This document shows, piece after piece, positions 59,729 through 64,000 of a stretch of 64,000 nt of DNA. The stretch is from Streptomyces sp. CBMA152 (lineage in GTDB: Bacteria > Actinomycetota > Actinomycetes > Streptomycetales > Streptomycetaceae). The DNA lies in NCBI RefSeq assembly GCF_014596475.1, contig NZ_MECJ01000009.1, positions 62,001-126,000 on the forward strand. Direction: 5' to 3'. The notes under the pieces are model-generated. The model saw nothing but the letters and a program-made list of their open reading frames with translations. It did no database searches and was not told the DNA's origin. The translations under genes were made by a program, and so were the position numbers. How positions within the stretch are numbered: the stretch's first letter is position 1; each line of letters starts with the position of its first letter.

Positions 59729-62626
59729 ATGGGGTTGTGGGACAGGTTCCGCCGCGACGCGGAGCGGCCGGTCCAGGAGGTCGCCCCGGCCCGGCCCGCC
59801 CCGGCACCTGCCCGGGCCCCGGAGCCGTCCTGGGAGCCCGGTGACTGGGACGGCGGCTGGCGACACGTCGCCCCGCCGACGGTCACGATCGCCCGCTCGG
59901 CACTCGGCGTCAGCGACGGGCTGCGGTTCCGGTCGCAACTCGCCGCGTGGCAGAACCCCTCCCTCGCCACGGACCTCGGACACGCGGTCCTGCCCGACGC
60001 CCCCGTGGGCCTGATCCACGGGGTCGCCCGCCCGTCGACCGCCCGCAGCACGATGTCCGCCGGCGGACCGCTCCTGTTACGCCCGGTCCAACGGCAGAGC
60101 GAGCCCGACGCCGAACCCGAACCCTCCGGCGTCATACCTGTACGCCGCACGGCGCGAGCCGCGAACACGGTGCTTCAGCACCGAGGCACCAGCACGAGTC
60201 CCGCGAGTCCCACGCGCCCACGGGAGGCGGTCGGCGGCGACGCCGCACCCGCAGGCAGCGAAGGCCCGGCGGACGGCTCGCGCCCGCGCCCGGACAGCGA
60301 GACAAAGGGCGCGCGCCCACGCAGGGACAGCCGGCACTCACCCTCACGCCAGGACAGCCCGCCAACCGGCGCACCCTCGCGCCAGGGCGACACACCAGGC
60401 GGTGCGAGCGCGCAGGTCGTGCGTCCGCACCAACCCGGCCCCGACGCCCTCGTACTCCCCCGGCGCCGGCTCCGTCCTGTCCTCTCAGCCCCGCTGCGCC
60501 GAGCCGCCATTCAACGTGAGGGCCGCGCGCCCGTGCCTCCCAGCGTGGCCTCCGGCACACCCTCGCCGCCTTCTCCGCCCGCGCCGCGTAGCGGCGAGGG
60601 CGCAGCGGCCCGTACGCGCCTGGTCAGCCCCGACCTGACCGTCGCGCCGCGCCCGGCGATGCGACTACGCAGGGTGGCGGCCATCCCTCCACAGGTTCCC
60701 GCGAGGACGGACGTCCAGCGCACCGCGACGCCCGAAGCCTCCCCCGCCCTTGCCCCTCGCCCGGGGCGGGACATGCCCGAGCAGCCCGCGCTCGGTGAGC
60801 CCGTACATCAACTGCCCACCAGCGCACGCCCGTTACTCGCCCCCCAACTCGGCTCGGCCGATGTCACCCCCGGCCCCGAGCCGACACCCCCGCCCACGCC
60901 CATGCCTCTCGTGGAGCACCGGACCGACCCCGAACCCAGCCCGGCCGCGACGGGTAACACAGCTCAGGTGCCCGTACCCGTCCCGCCGGACGTCCAGCGC
61001 GCTGCCGCACCCTCCGCCTCCCCGGAATCGGACGTGCCCGTACGGCCCGCACTGGGTGAGCCGCTGCATGAACTCCCCACAAGTGCCCGCCCCTTGGCTT
61101 CCCCTGAGTCCAGCCGGTCCGGCGTAACCCCCGACGCCGGGGCAACGCCGCCGCCTCTGCCGCTCGTACAACGCCAGGCCGTTCCCGAACCAGCCAAGCC
61201 CTCATCGCCGACTCCAGCCCCTGCGGCAGGTGCGGCCCCTCAGACGCCCGCGACCGCGTCCGGAGCGCCGGCACTGCCGCCCGCCGACGCCCCGTCGCAC
61301 CGGGCTCACCCCCGCAGCGGCATCGGCGCACCGCTCCCTTCCCTGCCACCTACGGCCACCGCCCCGGATGCCCCGCTGCTGGGCAAGCGTTCTGCCCCGT
61401 CGCGGCAGACAGCCGCAGGCACAGCCGACCATCCCATCTCACGCGCCGAATCCCCGAGTTCACCCGCCCGGCAGACCGACCGGTCGTCCCTACCCGTGCG
61501 AGGCCCTGCCGTCCCCGCCTCCGCGCGGCGCGCGGCCGTGACGGACGGCCCGGGCGCGCAGGCAACGCGCGGCGGTGGAGCCCCGAACGGCCGCACCCCC
61601 GTGGCCAAGGCACGTACGACGGGCCGGTCCTTGTACGGCGCCGCACAAGCCAACGCTCTACCCCTTCCGCAGCGCTCGCGCGCCCTGCTGCCCGAGCGGT
61701 CGTTGGGCGTGAAGACGGTGGCGAGTGCGGGCTTCTCGGCGACATCGCCCGCTCCGACCGCGGCTGTCGCGCGTCCGGTCGTCGCGGCGCGATGGAGCAG
61801 CGATGCGGTGCCCACCGTACAGACGGCGCCCTCCCGCCGGCAGCCTTCCCTTCCGGCCGACCCGCCCCGCGCGTCGGGCCCGTCCCGGCACCGGGACGGG
61901 CCCGAACGCCAGAGCAAGGGACGGACCCGGCGCGGCGTACCCCTGGAGGGACAGACCGCGCTCCCGGCGGCGCGGACCGCGTCCCCGGAACCGCAGGCCA
62001 CACCCTCGAAGGTGCGGGCCCCACTCCCGAACGTGCAGACCTCATCTCCGGAACCGCAGGCCACACCCCAGAACGTACAGGCCACGCTCCCGACGGTGCA
62101 GTCCGCCGTCGCGGCGCGGGGTCCCGCACGCTCGGCGGCGGACTCCGCACGCTCCTCCGGCCCGGACACCGCTCCCCGGGCGCGCGCGCCGCACCGTACC
62201 CCGGTCGTCCGTCCCGCACCGCCCGTCTCGCCCTCCGCGACCGCACCGGTGCAGCGCCTGCCGATCTCCATGGCACCGCCGACGACGGTCCCCCCGCCCC
62301 CGGACGCGGCGGCCCCCAGCCCGCGCGCCGGCACCCAGCCGCCGCTCAAGGCCGCCACTCGCACCACGGCGGCGTCGGCGCCGATCCAACGCGCCCCCGA
62401 GGACAGCAAACCCACCGACGCTCCGACACCACGCTCGCGCATACCCGTGCCGGTCAAGAAGACCTCGTCGTCCGCCGAGCAGAGCACGGTACCCCCGCAG
62501 CACGGCGACGGGATCGACGTGGAGGATCTCGCCCGCCGGCTCATCGATCCGGTGGCCAGGTTGCTACGTGCCGATCTGCGCCGCGGACGGGAACGAGCCG
62601 GACGCCTGCACGACGGACGCCGCTGA
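59729..62626 (+). CDS. Long disordered Pro/Ala-rich eCIS protein
   Basis: A 965-residue protein. Residues about 1-85 are ordered-looking (MGLWDRFRRDAERPVQEVAP; PPTVTIARSALGVSDGLRFR). Residues about 90-900 are low-complexity, rich in Pro, Ala, Arg, Ser and Thr, with a duplicated unit (LGEPxHxLPTSARPL) and several VQR/IQR motifs. The last 40 residues return to a helix, DGIDVEDLARRLIDPVARLL then RADLRRGRERAGRLHDGRR. ATG 59729 is five bases after the previous stop. The conserved ends suggest a tether or tape-like function bridging tube and baseplate, or a toxin-display scaffold; function is not known. Confidence 0.75.
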   Translation: MGLWDRFRRDAERPVQEVAPARPAPAPARAPEPSWEPGDWDGGWRHVAPPTVTIARSALGVSDGLRFRSQLAAWQNPSLATDLGHAVLPDAPVGLIHGVARPSTARSTMSAGGPLLLRPVQRQSEPDAEPEPSGVIPVRRTARAANTVLQHRGTSTSPASPTRPREAVGGDAAPAGSEGPADGSRPRPDSETKGARPRRDSRHSPSRQDSPPTGAPSRQGDTPGGASAQVVRPHQPGPDALVLPRRRLRPVLSAPLRRAAIQREGRAPVPPSVASGTPSPPSPPAPRSGEGAAARTRLVSPDLTVAPRPAMRLRRVAAIPPQVPARTDVQRTATPEASPALAPRPGRDMPEQPALGEPVHQLPTSARPLLAPQLGSADVTPGPEPTPPPTPMPLVEHRTDPEPSPAATGNTAQVPVPVPPDVQRAAAPSASPESDVPVRPALGEPLHELPTSARPLASPESSRSGVTPDAGATPPPLPLVQRQAVPEPAKPSSPTPAPAAGAAPQTPATASGAPALPPADAPSHRAHPRSGIGAPLPSLPPTATAPDAPLLGKRSAPSRQTAAGTADHPISRAESPSSPARQTDRSSLPVRGPAVPASARRAAVTDGPGAQATRGGGAPNGRTPVAKARTTGRSLYGAAQANALPLPQRSRALLPERSLGVKTVASAGFSATSPAPTAAVARPVVAARWSSDAVPTVQTAPSRRQPSLPADPPRASGPSRHRDGPERQSKGRTRRGVPLEGQTALPAARTASPEPQATPSKVRAPLPNVQTSSPEPQATPQNVQATLPTVQSAVAARGPARSAADSARSSGPDTAPRARAPHRTPVVRPAPPVSPSATAPVQRLPISMAPPTTVPPPPDAAAPSPRAGTQPPLKAATRTTAASAPIQRAPEDSKPTDAPTPRSRIPVPVKKTSSSAEQSTVPPQHGDGIDVEDLARRLIDPVARLLRADLRRGRERAGRLHDGRR
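60785..61097. repeat. Imperfect internal duplication in the disordered protein
   Basis: PALGEPVHQLPTSARPL (about 60785-60836) and PALGEPLHELPTSARPL (about 61046-61097) are 87 residues apart, each preceded by a DVQRxAxP block and followed by a GVTP/DVTP...PLV unit. It reads as one duplication of roughly 260 bp. Confidence 0.75.
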
Positions 62627-62645
62627 GGAGAGGAACCCCCACCCC

Positions 62646-63071
62646 ATGACCGACAACATCTTCGCGACGACCCCGTTCTTCAAGCTCGCGATCGGCGGCA
62701 ACGACCTGGGCACCTTCCAGACCTGCTCGGGGCTCGGTGCCGAGGTCGAGATCGAGACGTACGCCGAGGGCGGCAACAACAGCTTCGACTGGCAACTGCC
62801 GGGCCGTGTCACCTGGTCGAACATCACGCTGACCCGCCCCGTCACCCGGGAGACGGCCAAGATCGCGCGCTGGTTCGACCAGATCGTCCAGCACGTCGAG
62901 CCCAAGGACGGGGAGATCGTCGCGCTCAAACCGGATCTGACCCCCATCATCAGCTGGCAGGTCCACGGCATCGTGCCGGTCCGCTGGCAGGGCCCGTCCT
63001 TCGATCCCGGCAGCTCGGAGGCCGCCGTCGAGACCTTGGAGATCGCACACGAGGGACTGAAGGTCTTCTGA
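62646..63071 (+). CDS. eCIS inner tube protein 2 (tube initiator type)
   Basis: A 141-residue gp19/Hcp-like protein (FFKLAIGGNDLGTFQTCSGL, GAEVEIETYAEGGNNSFDWQ, ITLTRPVTRETAKIARWF). Second, diverged tube paralogue of the cluster, located next to the baseplate genes; in related particles such a protein starts the tube on the spike. ATG 62646, 20 bases after the previous stop. Confidence 0.9.
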   Translation: MTDNIFATTPFFKLAIGGNDLGTFQTCSGLGAEVEIETYAEGGNNSFDWQLPGRVTWSNITLTRPVTRETAKIARWFDQIVQHVEPKDGEIVALKPDLTPIISWQVHGIVPVRWQGPSFDPGSSEAAVETLEIAHEGLKVF

Positions 63072-63143
63072 CGCACCCTCAATCAGTCACGACAGCGCTG
63101 ACGCTCGTCCTCGTCATGACCGCCACCGGAAGGAGGAATCGGT

Positions 63144-63866
63144 ATGTCCCCCGCAACCGGCACGAGCCGAGCCCGTGCCAAGCTCACCATCATGGAGCCG
63201 CCCGCGAGGGTCGGCGCGAAGCCCGGCGGCGTGCTTGAGCTGATCGAGCTGCAGTTCAATCCGTCGTCCCTGTCGCTGAGCAAGAACACCGAGTGGCGGC
63301 GCACGCCCTCCCGGATGGCGGGACAGTCCGCGCTGCCCGAGTTCGTCGGCAGCGGGCCGCGTTCGCTGAGCCTGGAAGTGTTCCTGGACGGAACGGCGAA
63401 GCACGACAACTCGGTGGAGCAGGCCGTGGAAAAGCTGATGAAGGCGTGCGTGCCCACACGGAGCAGCCTCGCACGGAAGAAGCCCGCGAGCCCGTGGGTG
63501 CGTTTCAACTGGGGTTCCACCAAGACAACGGCGTTCAACGGCGTGATGTCCCAACTCTCCGTGACCTACACGCTGTTCGACGTCGACGGCAAGCCCCTGC
63601 GCGCGAAGTGCAGCCTCACCATCGAGGAGGCCAGCGTCGACCCGGCGGGCCAGAACCCCACCTCGGGTGCGCTTGAGGCGCGCAGCACCCATCGGGTCGT
63701 GGCGGGAGACAGCCTGCCGCTGCTCGCCTGGCGCGAGTACGGGGACGCCACCGCATGGCGGGTGATCGCGGAGGCCAACGGCATCGACGATCCCATGGTG
63801 CTCGCGCCCGGCACGGAACTGCTCGTGCCGGGCGCGCAGCGTGCCGTACAGGAGGAGACAGGATGA
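63144..63866 (+). CDS. eCIS baseplate protein with C-terminal LysM
   Basis: A 240-residue protein: the N-terminal part (ELIELQFNPSSLSLSKNTEW, EVFLDGTAKHDNSVEQAVEK) matches the T4 gp53-like/Pvc7 family, and residues about 180-235 are a LysM (STHRVVAGDSLPLLAWREYG, IAEANGIDDPMVLAPGTELL). AAGGAGG precedes ATG 63144. It binds the spike hub at the tube base. The next gene begins inside its stop (ATGA). Confidence 0.92.
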   Translation: MSPATGTSRARAKLTIMEPPARVGAKPGGVLELIELQFNPSSLSLSKNTEWRRTPSRMAGQSALPEFVGSGPRSLSLEVFLDGTAKHDNSVEQAVEKLMKACVPTRSSLARKKPASPWVRFNWGSTKTTAFNGVMSQLSVTYTLFDVDGKPLRAKCSLTIEEASVDPAGQNPTSGALEARSTHRVVAGDSLPLLAWREYGDATAWRVIAEANGIDDPMVLAPGTELLVPGAQRAVQEETG

Positions 63867-64000
63867 CCACGCCCGAGGCCCAGGGCGGCCGGTCCTTCGC
63901 CGCCGACCCGATCGTGGAGGCTCCCGCGGAGCTGCCAGCCGAGTGGATCACGCAGTTGGTGAGTTGCGTGGTCGACGAGAACGTCGCGCTGCCCGACACC
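63863..64000 (+). CDS. eCIS spike/VgrG-like protein (partial)
   Basis: The first 46 residues of a gene cut by the window edge (GRSFAADPIVEAPAELPAEW, ITQLVSCVVDENVALPD). Position after the LysM protein and the '...W...V..V.VDe.v.lPd' beginning match the Pvc8/VgrG late control D family that forms the spike hub. No stop is seen. The remaining baseplate genes should follow. Confidence 0.85.
   Translation, partial: MTTPEAQGGRSFAADPIVEAPAELPAEWITQLVSCVVDENVALPDT

Noticed and set aside
1..64000. tRNA or rRNA genes
   Set aside because: No cloverleaf-like sequence with conserved T-loop and acceptor stem, and no rRNA conserved segments, were recognised; an exhaustive scan was not possible by eye.

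Overview
The window is high-GC DNA with strong G/C bias at third codon positions, AGGAG-type ribosome binding sites, many GTG starts and 4-base stop/start overlaps. Together with the gene content (XRE/MmyB regulators, secreted ricin-type lectins, actinomycete regulators, a contractile injection cluster) this points to a Streptomyces or close relative, probably accessory chromosome. No rRNA, tRNA or CRISPR array was recognised.

Layout. Bases 1-16,800 hold small unlinked units: the end of a lectin-like secreted protein, a SnoaL-like protein, a YcgR/YcgQ-type permease pair, an XRE regulator divergent from an Ohr peroxidase with a 29-bp palindrome between them, a DMT exporter, an SGNH hydrolase plus hexapeptide acyltransferase, a Pro-rich surface protein, an L,D-transpeptidase, and two damaged acyl-CoA dehydrogenase genes. 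Bases 16,200-18,660 are a gene graveyard (truncated genes, an IS5-type transposase relic, a 30-bp palindrome) around an intact RidA gene. Bases 18,665-24,838 hold a decarboxylase-type amidohydrolase with a divergent TetR, an AsnC/Lrp regulator divergent from a flavin monooxygenase, and an MFS transporter.

The most unusual region is 25,162-35,247: seven minus-strand genes, the first five overlapping or 10 bp apart. In transcription order they encode an adenylate-forming ligase fused to an aldehyde-dehydrogenase-type reductase, a thiamine-diphosphate enzyme lacking the usual catalytic Glu, a FabF-type ketosynthase, a condensation protein carrying only the tail of an adenylation domain plus a carrier-like domain, an alpha-oxoamine synthase, an acyl carrier protein and an SDR. 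I infer that they make an acylated amino-ketone or amino-alcohol by activation, reduction or carboligation, ketosynthase extension, PLP condensation with an amino acid, N- or O-acylation and ketoreduction. I do not recognise this combination as a characterised pathway.

Bases 35,614-39,128 carry an AtzE/AtzG-like amidase pair, a metallo-beta-lactamase-fold hydrolase, an MFS fragment and a TetR regulator. Bases 39,521-41,399 are two tandem paralogous secreted ricin lectins. Relics of two different transposases follow, then a second flavin monooxygenase and a MarR regulator with two identical operator-like sites.

From 46,416 to the right edge is a Streptomyces-type extracellular contractile injection system (eCIS): a DUF4157 protein as candidate cargo, a divergent membrane protein, a LuxR-type regulator, a secreted beta-propeller/DUF11 protein, DUF4255, an AAA+ ATPase, sheath, tube, small assembly proteins, a 965-residue disordered Pro/Ala-rich protein, a second tube-like protein, a LysM baseplate protein and the start of the spike gene, which runs off the window.
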